From Triticum aestivum (lineage: Eukaryota > Streptophyta > Magnoliopsida > Poales > Poaceae): a DNA stretch of 64,000 bases. The stretch is from assembly GCF_018294505.1 (NCBI RefSeq), contig NC_057814.1:295558059-295622058 (forward strand). Direction: 5' to 3'. Below are positions 23,578 through 33,775 of this stretch, piece by piece. The translations under genes and the position numbers were made by a program. Position 1 is the first letter of the stretch. Every line of letters begins with the position of its first letter. The notes beneath the pieces are model-generated. The model was not told where the DNA came from and made no database searches. It saw only the letters and a list, made by a program, of their open reading frames with translations.

Positions 23578-24420
23578 TCACATAAAGGATAAGAATTGAA
23601 ACATAAAGAGAGCTTCAAGAAACACATGACAAGCACATTTAAGTCTAACCCACTTCCTGTACATAGGGATTTTGCGAGCAAACAACTTATGGGAACTATA
23701 ATCAACTAGCATAGGAAGGCAAAATAGGCATAACTTTAAAACTTTAAGCACATAGAGAGGAAACTTGATATTATTGCAATTCCTACAAGCATACATTCCT
23801 CCCTCATAATAATTTTCAGTAGGATCATGAATAAATTCAACAATATAACCAGCACCTAAAGCATTCTTTTCATGATCTACAAGCATATAAATTTTATTAC
23901 TCTCCACATAAGCAAAATTCTACTCATTCAGAATAGTGGGAGCAAACTCAACAAAATAACTATCATGTGAAGCATAATCCAATTGAAAATTAAAATCATG
24001 ATGACAAGTTTCATGGTTATCCTTATTCCTTAGAGCATACGTGTCATCACAATAATCATCATAAATAGGAGGCATGCTTTCATCATAATAAATTTGCTCA
24101 TCAAAACTTGGGGGACAAAAAATATAATCCTCATCAAACATAGCTTCCCCAAGCTTGTGGCTTTGCATATCATTAGCATCATGGATATTCAAAGAATTTG
24201 TACTAACAACATTGCAATCATGCTCATCATTCAAATATTTAGTGCCAAACATTCTAATGCATTCTTCTTCTAGCACTTGAGCACAATTATCGGAATCCTT
24301 ATTTTCACGAAAGACATTAAAAAGATGAAGCATATGAGGCAACCTTAATTCCCTTTTTTGTAGTTTTATTTTATAAACTAAACTAGTGATAAAACACGAA
24401 ACTAAAAGATTCGATTGCAA
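23578..24420 (-). pseudogene. Element E ORF of unknown function, one internal stop
   Basis: A minus-strand frame starting at 24420 (MQSNLLVSCFITS), 166 codons to a TAG at 23920-23922, then in the same frame to 23578 for about 280 codons in all. The first part is acidic and rich in Asp, Tyr and Cys/His (FDEQIYYDESMPPIYDDY). The second reads YMLVDHEKNALGAGYIVEF, then a Leu/Phe-rich segment (KVLKLCLFCLPMLV) and a basic tail. I have met similar ORFs only in Triticeae Athila-like repeats and know no domain for them. It sits just downstream of the primer-binding site, where gag would be, but it does not look like gag. It could be a decayed gag N-terminus or a family-specific protein. Confidence 0.55.
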
Positions 24421-24450
24421 GATCTAAAGATATACCTTCAAGCACTCACC

Positions 24451-24468
24451 TCCCCGGCAACGGCGCCA
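24451..24468 (-). promoter_or_regulatory. Primer-binding site of element E (tRNA-Asp type)
   Basis: Minus-strand TGGCGCCGTTGCCGGGGA, the standard Athila-type 18 nt site complementary to tRNA-Asp. It lies 13 bases inside the 5' LTR and fixes the orientation of the element. Confidence 0.85.
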
Positions 24469-24481
24469 GAAAAGAGCTTGA

Positions 24482-26169
24482 TGTCTACAACACAACCTTC
24501 TTCTTGTAGACGTTGTTGGGCCTCCAAGTGCAGAGGTTTGTAGGACAGTAGCAAATTTCCCTCAAGTGGATGACCTAAGGTTTATCAATCCGTGGGAGGC
24601 GTAGGATCAAGATGGTCTCTCTCAAGCAACCTTGCAACCAAATAACAAAGAGTCTCTTGTGTCCCCAACACACCCAATACAATGGTAAATTGTATAGGTG
24701 CACTAGTTCGGTGAAGAGATGGTGATACAAGTGCAATATGGATGGTAGATAAAGGTTTTTGGAATCTGAAAATATAAAAACATCAAGGTAACAAGTGGTG
24801 AAAGTGAGCGTAAACGGTATTGCAATGCTAGGAAACAAGGCCTAGGGTTCATACTTTCACTAGTGCAAGTTCTCTCAATAATAATAACATAATTGGATCA
24901 TATAACTATCCCTCAACATGTAACAAAGAGTCACCCCAAAGTCACTAGTAGCGGAGAACAAACGAAGAGATTATGGTAGGGTACGAAACCACCTCAAAGT
25001 TATCCATTCTGATCGATCTATTCAAGAGTCTGTAGTAAAATAACACGAAGCTATTCTTTTCGTTCGATCTATCATAGAGTTCGTACTAGAATAACACCTT
25101 AAGGCACAAATCAACCAAAACCCTAATGTCACCTAGATACTCCAATGTCACCACAAGTATCCGTGGGTATGATTATACGATATGCATCACACAATCTCAG
25201 ATTCATCTATTCATCCAGCACAAAGTACTTCAAAGAGTGCCCCAAAGTTTCTACCGGAGAGTCAAGACGAAAACGTGTGCCAACCCCTATGCATAGGTTC
25301 ATGGGCGGAACCCGCAAGTTGATCACCAAAACATACATCAAGTGGATCACGTGATATCCCATTGTCACTACTGATAATCACGGCAAGACATACATCAAGT
25401 CTTCTCAAATCCTTAAAGACTCAATCGAATAAGATAAATTCAAAGGGAAAACTCAATCCATTACAAGAGAGTAGAGGGGGAGAAACATCATAAGATCCAA
25501 CTATAATAGCAAAGCTCGCAATACATCAAGATCGTGTCGAATCAAGAACACGAGAGAGAGAGAGAGAGAGATCAAACACATAGCTACTGGTACGTACCCT
25601 CAGCCCCGAGGGTGAACTACTCCCTCCTCGTCATGGAGAGCGCCGGGATGATGAAGATGGCCACCGGTGAGGGATACCCCCTCCGGCAGGGTGCCGGAAC
25701 AGGGTCCCGATTGGTTTTTGGTGGCTACAGAGGCTTGCGGCGGCGGAACTCCCTATCTATTCTGTTCCCTGAAGGTTTTAGGGTATATGGATATATATGG
25801 GCGAAAGAAGTCGGTCAGGGGAGCCACGAGGGGCCCACGAGGGTGGAGGGCGCGCCCAGGGGGGTGGGCGCGCCCCCCTGCCTCGTGCCTTCCTCGTTGC
25901 TTCCCTTACGTATACTCCAAGTCTTCTGGATTGCTTCAGTTCCAAAACTAACTCTCCCAAAGGTTTCATTCCGTTTGGACTCCATTTGATATTCCTTTTC
26001 TGCGAAACACTGAAACAAGGGAAAAACAGAAAGTGGCACTGGGCCCTGGGTTAATAGGTTAGTCCCAAAAACAATATAAAAGTGCATAGTAAAGATCATT
26101 AAACATCCAAGATGGATAATATAATAGCATGAATACTTCATAAATTATAGATACGTTGGAGACGTATCA
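24482..26169 (-). repeat. Element E 5' LTR
   Basis: About 1688 bp, plus-strand start TGTCTACAAC and end GACGTATCA. Compared with the other LTR it has a longer (GA)n run near 25550-25570 and an extra short GC-rich direct repeat (GGGCGCGCC) near 25850-25870. Confidence 0.9.
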
Positions 26170-26170
26170 G

Positions 26171-26565
26171 GGGACACGATGTTTACCCAGGTTCGGGCCC
26201 TCTTGAAAGAGGTAATACCCTACTTCCTGCTTGATTGACTTTGATGAGTATAGGGGTTACAAGAGTTGATCTACCTCGAGATCGTAATGGCTAAACCCTA
26301 GATGTCTAGCCTGTATGATTTGTCTTAGCCTCTACGGACTAAACCCTCCAGTTTATATAGACACCGGAGGGGCTAAGGGTTGTACATAGTCGGTTTACAA
26401 AGAAAGGAAGCTATACATCCGAACGCGAAACTTGCCACCCACGCAAAGTAGAGTCCCATCCGAACATGGGAGAAGGCCTTCTATCTTGTATCTTCACGGC
26501 CCACCAGTCCGGCCCATGTCACATAGCCCAGACGGCCGGGGACCCCCTAATCCAGGACTCCCTCA
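26171..26565 (-). repeat. Element C 5' LTR, outer fragment
   Basis: The upstream 395 bp of the C LTR. It starts on the minus strand at 26565 with TGAGGGAGTCCTGGATTAG. The first five bases (26171-26175, GGGAC) are the right copy of the E target duplication. A promoter core, minus-strand CTATATAAA, lies at 26352-26360. Confidence 0.85.
26352..26360 (-). promoter_or_regulatory. LTR TATA box of element C
   Basis: Minus-strand CTATATAAA in the context CCGGTGT...CTGGAGGG. It lies about 205 bases from the LTR start, an ordinary place for the U3 promoter of a Gypsy LTR. The insertions of D and E now separate it from gag by more than 18 kb. Confidence 0.6.
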
Positions 26566-28064
26566 GTCACCCCGCAGCCCCCAGGGCCAGGCGCAGGGCC
26601 TGGTCACCCAAGGTGTGGGGCACCCAGGTGAAGGCTCCAGCGCAGCAACTCCATACGCCTACGTGCCCCGCATGATGGACCTAGAGTACATGCCGGAGGA
26701 AGACCCCAGCTCATTCCCCGAGCCGAGCTGGGAAGAAGGAACGCGAGAGGCTGGGTCTTTCCACGAGCCGCCCGGAAGCTTTGCCGACCCCTTCGACGAC
26801 AACAACCGCATGGTACAGCCGATACCTCAAGGGCATGCTTACGCTAACCATGGACCGCAGGTGAACCAGGCCACAGCAGCGGCAGAGACCCCAGGGCGGT
26901 GTCCCCGCTCCCCGCAAGACCAGCGCACTGGGGGCTGCGCGGGAGGGGCCTGGAGGCAGGGCCTCCCCCACGCCGCATGGAGCAAGGCATCGCACGGAGG
27001 TAGGCCTTCTGCTGGGGAGGCGCTGGCGAGCCCTTCCCCCCGGTAGAGGGCCCATGGTTGCCGAGGGCGCCGCCAGCTTCCCCCTTGCCCCTTGGTCTCG
27101 TCCTGGTTTCCGGACGCCCTAATGGTGGTCGGGGGAGGCGCAGGGCGGGGCCCTCGCCTGGCGATATGAAGTAAGGCTAACTCCTGTGAAGGTCTCGGCT
27201 CGTGACACTCTCACATAATAATGAGTGGGGCTGTACACGCCTCAGAGTCTCCTGAGTGCCTTCCTCGGGCCTCACGGGGGCTCCCGCCCACGTCCAAGTG
27301 GAAGCATCATGCTCCGCGCTGGCCGTCGACACTGTCCCCCAATGACTATGCTCACATCCAGTGAAAGCACTTAGCTCCGTGCTGGTGGGAAGACAATAAG
27401 ACTAGCTAGGTGCCGGACGCGGCTGTTTGCTTTCATCCCTTTTTCTGTAACTCGATTCGCCGCCTTTTGGACTGAGATTTGAAGTTCTTTTGTGTTATCA
27501 AAACATGGGGAGTTTTCTCTTGTTCGTGCCAATTTATTGCGTTCTGGTTACGTGTATTACTCCGAGGCTCACGCCTGCCCCCCCCTTGCGAGCGCCTCGC
27601 GAGCGGGGCTGGTCGGTGTACAACGCCATTCGCGTCCGGGCGGCCCGGATAGGACCCCCTCGGGGTCAGGAGTGCACTCTCCACAGGATTGCCGTGTGCA
27701 CATCTCGCCGTAGTCCGGCGCTCGCTCCTCGCGAGGCCCTTTCGAACGGATCAGCAGGCTTCTCGGGGGGGGTCCAGAGCCTCCAGAGCCCCTAAGGGCT
27801 CACCTTGGGAGGAAGGTTCGACCAGGATGTCATGCCACGCCCAAGACCTGCGGAACCAAGGTAAGACGTGACAAGTACCCCGATCGGGAGCCCAGCGGGT
27901 CCGTGATGGTGCATCTCAAGCCCTGTCCACAAAAGGCGCGCCATCATTTCATACACTATGTTTCATACATGATAAGGGACCCCCTTCCAAATGCTTTCAC
28001 ACCCCACAGGGTTGCGCCCGGAGGTTTCCCTTTTTACATAGGTTAAGGCAAAGGAAACGCAGGA
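26566..28064. other. Element A sequence with a Pro/Gly-rich plus-strand ORF and no known gene
   Basis: GC-rich sequence. From 26566 to 27046 a plus-strand frame is open and includes YAYVPRMMDLEYMPEEDP and SFADPFDDNNRMVQPIPQG, a composition that looks like real protein, followed by a Pro/Gly-rich low-complexity tail. I do not recognise it; a gag-like or spacer protein of element A is possible. From 27047 to 28064 only short ORFs occur. Two diverged copies of a phrase CATCATGCTCCGCGCTGG / CACTTAGCTCCGTGCTGG lie near 27305 and 27370. Confidence 0.4.
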
Positions 28065-29087
28065 TTAGCCGGAAGTGCGGCCTTCTTCGCTGTCCTTGAT
28101 GTCTTCGTCCTCGCCACCTGAGCTATCGCTAGCGTCGTCTTCATCATCATCGTCCGCGACACCTTCTCGGACCACCATCACGGCCGTGTCATCCTCTGGG
28201 GCGAACTCCGCGACCAGGGCGTCCACATGGCCGTCCACGCAGTTCGACAAGTTGTCTTAGATGACCACGGGCACGGGGGCTATGGCGGCGTCGAAGCCAA
28301 AATGAGGATTGAGGTTTTGGAGGTGACTGAAGACGTGCGAGAATGCACGCCCAAGGAGGCCCCGTCTCCTCTCCTCAACGAGCTCACGTGCCCTCGCGGC
28401 CCGGTCCTCCAAGCACGTTACGACCTCGGTGAAGAAGCGGAGGTGGCTGGCGTAATCTTCCTCGCACGGGTGGTGGGTGCTCTCCTCGCAGATGGTGCTC
28501 AGGGCTTGGTTGGCTCTCACCCTGAGGGCCTGGAGCATGGAAGCGTGCTCGGGCTGCAGTGTGCGCCGACGGCATGCCTCGTCCGTGTTCTTCTTCACGA
28601 GGGACGCGGCGCCATAAATCTATTGCTAGAGTGATTGCAAGTCGGCGCGCGTGGAAGCCAGGTCAGCCTGGGCGGAGTTCTTGGTTACCATAGCAGCCTT
28701 CTCGCGCTGCTCCGCCTCGTTCAGCTTCACCTTGAGGGAGGCGGTCCTGCCCTTGACCTCAACCTCCAAGAACTCCATCTTCAGGCAGTGCTCGCCGGCG
28801 AGATCCGCGCGAGCCTTCGCCACCCTACGATCAACCTCCTCTTGGATCAGGGCTTCCCGCATGGTGATAGCGTCCTCAGCCATGGCCACCTGGCACTCCC
28901 TCACCTCCAGCCACTCCAGCTCTAGGCTGCGCTCTGAGGCCTCCAGCACCAATGCTTCCTCGCGTTTCTGGATCTCCTTCTCTTCGGAAGATGCTCCCCT
29001 CATCAACGCCAGGACAGCCCCGCGCGCCTCAATCCACTACTCAAGGGTAGCATTCAAGGCCTGGAGTTCTCGTTCATGCTCTATCAC
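28065..29087 (-). pseudogene. Element A antisense gene, C-terminal coiled-coil part
   Basis: One minus-strand frame of 341 codons running from the B insertion point (29087) to 28065, broken by four stops (near 29034, 28627, 28621 and 28257). The N-terminal side is a strong Glu/Ala/Leu coiled coil (EREALVLEASERS-like repeats, then EVEVKGRTASLKVKLNEAEQ). A more globular part (SLVKKNTDEACRRRTLQPEH, RFFTEVVTCLEDRAARARE) and an acidic tail of Asp/Glu/Ser follow. It resembles the end of the Transposase_28-type gene in element C. The N-terminal half is displaced by element B and lies beyond the window. Non-functional. Confidence 0.65.
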
Positions 29088-29974
29088 TGTCCCGGGAACG
29101 GGGGTGCCCAGACTTGCCTGCCTGTGGCCCACGGTGTGGCTCCACCAACGGCCCGGTATGGCCCAGCTTCGGCAGCAACAACTCAAGACCCTCATGAGGG
29201 GCCAAGCCTCGCGAGGCGGATGACACCAAGACCTCCCTGGGGGCGGCCTCGCTAGGCCGGCTCCCGTGGAGCGGAGATATCTATGCACGGGGCACCTCGC
29301 GAGGTTCACATGACGCGAGCCGTGACGACTGTGGCCAGGCGGGCGCCAGCGGGCGTAGTGTACCAGTTTCCTCTTTTGTGCTCAAGAGGCAAGCACAGGC
29401 AAGGAGTCCCGAGGCATCAGGCAAAGGTTTCCGTATCGGTGCAACAAGACCAAGACTAGCAGGACGGCAGGACGGAGGTCACCCCGGAGCCCACAGCAGC
29501 ATCACCACCAGAGCCTTTGGCGAGCGAAGACTACTTTTGTCAGGATAACTTGTACTAGTTGTCTCCCTTCAAAATTGGCCGTTGTGGGATCCCTTCCCGC
29601 CTACATTTGGGAAGAGGACCAGGGCCTCAATAAATAGGACTAGCCACCACCATAGGAGAAGACAGATCTGGGATCAGATCCATTCCATCCTCACATCCAC
29701 CAGCTCATCGAGCTCAAGAACACCTCTCCTCCTGAGGCTGTTCATCCATTGTACTAGTTCATCCTCAGCCCTCGAGGAAATCCACCACCACACTGGAGTA
29801 GGGTATTACACCACGCGGTGGCCCGAACCAGTATAAACCTCCGTGTCTCGTGTTCTTTGGGTTCATCGAGCTAGGCCGTGGAATCATTGGGAAGGCAGGC
29901 TAGGGAGAAAGAGTCCTTCATGCGCACCCCAGAGTTCGAACCTCTCAAGGGTTTGCGGAACCCTGAATCCAACA
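29088..29974 (+). repeat. Element B 5' LTR
   Basis: About 887 bp with TG...CA ends. It contains CTCGCGAGG repeats near 29205-29310 and a TATA-like CAATAAATAGG at 29628-29638, followed by a pyrimidine-rich transcribed leader. The other LTR is outside the window, so the ends rest on terminal motifs and the adjacent primer-binding site. Confidence 0.75.
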
Positions 29975-29992
29975 TTTGGCGTGCCAGGTAGG
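29975..29992 (+). promoter_or_regulatory. Primer-binding site of element B
   Basis: TTTGGCGTGCCAGGTAGG immediately follows the LTR. It differs by one base from the TTTGGCGCGCCAGGTAGG form common in this grass Gypsy group. Confidence 0.75.
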
Positions 29993-30044
29993 GGTGTGCC
30001 GAAGCTTCGACTCTTCGCCTGCTTTGTCTCCCCGTCCGGTTCCC

Positions 30045-30648
30045 ATGGCTGGCGCCACTCCTCCGACTGGATCGACGGGCGCATGTGGAGGCGCCATGGG
30101 CCTCCGAGCCTTCACCCCTGCCTTGCGGCAAGTGCGGTGGCCGCACAAGTTCAAGCCGGAGATGCCGCCTCGCTATGACGGCGCGGCAGATCCAGCAGCC
30201 TTCCTGCTAGCGTACGAGGAGGCCATTCTGGAAGCCGGAGGCGACGACAAGGTCATGGCCAACTGGTTCCCCATGGCCCTCGCCGGCGCGCCACGCGCCT
30301 GGCTGCTCAACCTGCCAGGATCTTGTGGCCTCTTGGGAGGAGCTGCGCGGCCTTTTCATCACGCGCTTGGTAGCACCGGCACCCCTCGCCGTTGCGGCCC
30401 TCCTCGGCGGCTCGTAGGCACCGCCCTCGGGCCGCCATGTCAAGCAGTTCTTCCGCCAAATGGGCGCCGCCTCTGTGCAGCATGGAGCCCCTTCGGGATG
30501 GGCGGCGCCCAAGGCCGACCTCACCTTCGACTCAGGGGACCACCCAGCGACCACCGCTGGCTCGGGCGCACTCCCGATGCTCTGGACACCCATCATCTGC
30601 AACATAGTGGTGACCAAGACCCTCATTGACGGCGGGGCCGGCCTCAAC
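30045..30648 (+). pseudogene. Element B gag fused to the start of protease, frame-shifted and internally deleted
   Basis: The ATG at 30045 opens MAGATPPTGSTGACGG. The gag core follows (KFKPEMPPRYDGAADPAAF, MANWFPMALAGAPRAWLLN). Near 30320 the frame shifts, and the next frame carries SWEELRGLF, then very soon FFRQMGAASVQHG and the protease active site LIDGGAGLN (Asp codon 30628-30630). The distance from the gag core to protease is far shorter than usual and no CCHC knuckle is seen, so the middle of gag is missing. The CACTA then interrupts protease after the Asn codon at 30646-30648. The DGG active site matches that of element C. Confidence 0.75.
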
Positions 30649-30662
30649 CACTACAAAAAAAA
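30649..30662 (+). repeat. CACTA left terminal inverted repeat
   Basis: CACTACAAAAAAAA. It pairs with the right end with one or two mismatches over 14 bases. Direct AAC duplication abuts it. Confidence 0.9.
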
Positions 30663-31150
30663 GACACACCCGTGACATTTTTGGCCGAACACATTTTTTT
30701 CTGTCATGCTTATGATACTTCTATGACGATAATTGTGACAAAACCCGGTATCACCATAGATGTGGTGGGCTCCTACTTCTATGACAAAAAATCATGACGG
30801 AAAATGGTCTTTTCGTCCTGGGCGGGCTGGAGACGCAGCTGCATGACATTCTTTGGGCCGTCCACGACAGAAAAAACTATGGTAGAAGCAAGGTGAGGAA
30901 AATATCGGGGGAGTTCCCGGTTACGGTGGGTGGTTGGGGGCCGAGCGATGCGCGTTTCTCTCGTACGTAGGCATGTGTGTGCAAGGCGTTGCGCTCTAAC
31001 AGGACTCGAGCGAGGCGTTGGGCTCTAACTGAACCCGAGCAATTGCACTACAGGCTACGCGTTACTGAACCCAAACGATCGATCGATCCCTTGCTGTTAA
31101 CTTAACCCGAGTGATTCCTTCGCTACTGCTGCTAACTGAAGCCGATCGAT
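30663..31150 (+). repeat. CACTA left subterminal region
   Basis: No gene. It holds several CTTCTATGAC / TCATGAC motifs in both orientations (30715-30830), which recur near the right end. It also has a short direct repeat GGCGTTGCGCTCTAAC / GGCGTTGGGCTCTAAC (about 30981 and 31013). Such motifs are the expected binding sites of the TNPA-like protein. Confidence 0.6.
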
Positions 31151-31620
31151 GCTGCCTCTGGATGAACCGTGAGCATTGTTGGGGGGGCGGGGTTGGACGA
31201 ACAGTTCCCGGTGGGGGGTTGGATGAACAGGACCCCGTGGTAGTAGAGGCTGTTGCCGTTGGATCAACCGGACCCCGATCGAGCCGGTTGGGGTGGATGA
31301 ACAGGACCCCGTGGAGGGCTGGATGAACAGGACTCCGTGGAGAGCTGGTTGAACAGTAGCCGGTGGAGGGCTGGATGAACAGTAGCCGGTGGAGGGGTGG
31401 TCGAACAGGACCCCGTGGAGAGGGCTAGTTGAATAGTAGCCGGTGGAGGAGCAGTGGAGGCTGGATGAACAGTAGCCCGTGGATCAACAACGGCTGGTGG
31501 AGGCAGGAGGGGAGACGCCGTGGATGAACAGTCGCAGGTGGAGGCTAGAGGAGGTCGACGGTAGATGAACAGTAGCCCGTGGAGGCTGGAGGAGGTCGAC
31601 GGTGGTGATGAACAGTATCC
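31150..31620 (+). repeat. Array of GGATGAACAG-type subterminal repeats
   Basis: About fourteen copies of a degenerate unit around GGATGAACAG(T)AGCC(G)GTGGAGG, with spacing of roughly 25-45 bases. The variable base after the motif gives GACCCCGTGG or AGTAGCCGGTGG versions. Typical of clustered CACTA subterminal repeats. ORFs across it on the minus strand are by-products of the repeat. Confidence 0.7.
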
Positions 31621-31632
31621 CTTGGAGTCCCA

Positions 31633-31950
31633 TTTTGCGGTACGCCACACGCCTCCCGATGAAGAGGACCCCTGTTTCGACTGTAGCGCTCCAACACAAG
31701 TCTGTTTCCTTCGTTTTGCGGTACGCCACACCCGTCCCGATCAACAGGATCCCGTTTCGACCGTAGGAGGTCCAAGATAAGTCTGTTTCCTCCGTTTTGC
31801 GGTACGCCAGACCCCTCCCAATGAACAGGATCCCGTTTCGACCGTGGCCGGTCGAACACAAGGCCGTCCTCTATTCTGCGGTTCGCCAGGCCTCGTTTCC
31901 ATCGGTTGTTCCATCCAAGTCGGTTGGCTCCCGATGAACAGCACGCGTTC
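31633..31950 (+). repeat. Four tandem copies of an ~81 bp unit
   Basis: Copies start at 31633, 31714, 31795 and 31874 with TTTTGCGGTACGCC or a variant. Each continues through a (C)CGATGAACAGGA-like segment and GTTTCGACCGTAG. The unit contains the GAACAG motif of the preceding array, so both probably derive from the same sequence. Confidence 0.75.
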
Positions 31951-32334
31951 CATTGCCTCCCAATGAACACGACACATTCCGTTTCCTCCCCATGAACACG
32001 ATGATGGCGCAGTTTCTCCGTTCCGACCCAGCCATGTACACGCGCCCTGGCCGTACGTATGCGCGAGTAGGCGTTCGAGACCCCGCCCGTATGTACGTAC
32101 GTGGCCGTATTTTCTTTCTTGCACCCTAGCCACTGTATGTACGTGTACATGCTACGTGCGCGCCTCTACTACGACACGTGAGCGCCTCTACTACGACACG
32201 TGCCCTTCCTTACCCGGCCACGGTTCATCGCTGCAGCGTGCAGACAGACCAATCGTATGTACATACACGTTCGCGACCAGAATGACAACGCTACGTACGC
32301 TTTGACCAGGTGGGTCCCGACTGTTAGGCACTTC

Positions 32335-33775
32335 CTTGCGTGCGAAGAGGTAGTTGGTGGGTCCTAGCAGTCTGGGGGGCGAATCATTTTTTGCCCGTAA
32401 TATGGACGCACTTCCTTGCGTGCGAAGATGTAGCTGGTGGGTCCCAGCAGTTAGGGGGGAAACATTTTTTTCGCAAAATATGGTGGCCCTTCCGGTGGGT
32501 CCCTGCTGTCAGGTGGAGGAATCATTATTTTCCGCATAATAAGGAGGCACTTCCTTGCTGCGGCCGTGGACCCAGCTGTCAACCTCTCCACATACAGTAC
32601 TCTTCCGATGGAAGTCGTTCCTTGACCACATTGACCACGCCGCGTTGAGAGAACCAAGGAGGTGGACGGCGACGAGGCCTGGGAAGGGGACGACATGGAG
32701 CCGGGGAAGACGTGGCAGTGGATACCCACGCGGAGAGGAGTACGAGGGTTCAATGGTTCGGCTTTGGTGTGAGGCTGCCCTCGCCGTAGAATAACAGGGG
32801 GTGTGGGTGAGTGGAGGGATGGCCTGGCCAGCGGTGGGAGTAGTAGGGGGCAGTGAGGCCTCCGCGGCAGCACAGCCGGCCACGGGAGGCAGGAGCATGC
32901 GGCACGACCGGCGCTGCTTTGGGCAGCTGGAGCAAGAAGACCAGAGGTTGAAGAAGCACTAGGACCATTGGATGGACATCGTACGGTCACTGGATCTAGA
33001 ATCGTTCATATTGATTAAGTTGACAAAGCCCTCTGTCCCCGTCAACTTAGTGGGCCCACAAGACAGCCTCCCACTATGCTCGGTCCCAGCTAGCAGGGGG
33101 AGTATTCATTTTTTGTGCGTAATAAGGAGGCACTTCCTTGCGTGTGAAGATATAGCTGGTGGGTCCGACCTGTCAGCGGGGGGAATGTTTTTTCGTGAAA
33201 TACAGAGGCCCTTCCGGTGGATCCCAGATGTCAGGTGGAGGAATCATTATTTTGCGTGTAATAAGGAGGCATTTCCTTGTGTGCGGCCGTGGACCCAGCT
33301 GTCACCCTCTCCACGTACAGTCCACGTCCGATGGATGTCGTTCGTTGACCACGCCGCGCCGAGAGCACCAGGGCGGTGGATGACAGCGAGGCCTACGAAG
33401 GGAACGACACGGAGCCAGGGATGACTCGGCAGTGGTTGCCCACACAGTGGGGAGTACGAGGGTTTACTGGTCCGGCTGCCATCGCCTGAAAATAATAGGA
33501 GGTGTGGGTGAGTAGAGGAATGGCCTGGCCAGCAATGGAGTAGGGTGGGCCGGTGCGGCCTGTGCGGTAGCACAGCCGGCCACGGGAGGCGAGAGCAGGC
33601 AGTCCCACCGGCGCTAGTTTGGGCGGCTGGAGCAAGGAGATTAGATATTGAAGAAGCTGCACGGCCGTTGGATTAACATCCAACGGTCACTGCTGCTAGA
33701 ATCGTTTGTGGAATAAGTTGACAAAGCCATTCGTACACGTCAACCTAATAGACCCACAAGTCAGCCTCCAAATCT
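32335..33775 (+). repeat. Two tandem ~0.7 kb copies in the CACTA left arm
   Basis: Copy 1 about 32335-33070 and copy 2 about 33075-33775. They share AATAAGGAGGCACTTCCTTG, GTGGACCCAGCTGTCA, a GGCCTGGCCAGC block and GGCCACGGGAGGC, with offsets of about 722 to 701 bases, so small indels separate them. They contain long stop-poor frames on the minus strand but no protein I recognise. They look like amplified subterminal or captured sequence rather than genes. Confidence 0.7.

Larger units (their letters stand above)
19598..26169 (-). mobile_element. Element E: Athila-like non-autonomous Gypsy retrotransposon
   Basis: A 6.6 kb element on the minus strand with two ~1.68 kb LTRs (19598-21267 and 24482-26169), minus-strand LTR start TGATACGTCTCC. 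A tRNA-Asp-type primer-binding site abuts the right LTR and a purine tract abuts the left one. The target duplication is GGGAC (19591-19595 and 26171-26175); exact ends are uncertain by one to three bases because GA precedes the left LTR and G follows the right one. The 3.2 kb internal region has one ORF of unknown function and no protease, RT or integrase motif. LTR and primer-site sequence are of the kind seen in Athila-clade families of wheat (Fatima-like). Confidence 0.9.
1..26565 (-). mobile_element. Element C: non-autonomous Gypsy LTR retrotransposon (interrupted)
   Basis: A Gypsy-type element lying on the minus strand. Its 5' LTR starts at 26565 (minus-strand TGAGGGAGTCCTGG) and, with two nested elements removed (8278-19545 and 19598-26169), ends near 8240. 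Downstream, on the minus strand, come a gag (8213-5854) and a protease (5668-4937). A plus-strand gene (508-3683) then runs head-on toward them. The 3' LTR lies left of base 1. No reverse transcriptase, RNase H or integrase motif is visible between protease and antisense gene, so the element must have relied on enzymes made elsewhere. The overall plan matches a family abundant in wheat and barley; the family name is not assigned. The target duplication cannot be checked because the left end is outside the window; GTCAC at 26566-26570 is the candidate right copy. Confidence 0.85.
26566..29087. mobile_element. Element A: fragment of a Gypsy element with an antisense gene
   Basis: About 2.5 kb caught between element C (left) and element B (right). 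Its right part holds a minus-strand coiled-coil gene like the C-terminal half of the antisense gene of element C, so A is taken as a related Gypsy whose own gag-pol strand is plus. Neither LTR is in view. C interrupts it at 26566, and B interrupts the antisense gene at 29088. Confidence 0.6.

Noticed and set aside
26566..29974. Tandem LTR array (A's 3' LTR shared with B)
   Set aside because: A's antisense frame runs straight up to the LTR start at 29088 and there is no polypurine tract before it. An insertion of B into A explains the junction better.
31264..32150. Long minus-strand ORFs of 125-201 codons
   Set aside because: They follow the repeat periods of the subterminal arrays in several frames at once, as expected of GC-rich tandem repeats and not of a gene.
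32451..33683. Protein-coding gene in the duplicated 0.7 kb units
   Set aside because: Open frames occur on both strands, are not consistent between copies, and match no domain I know.
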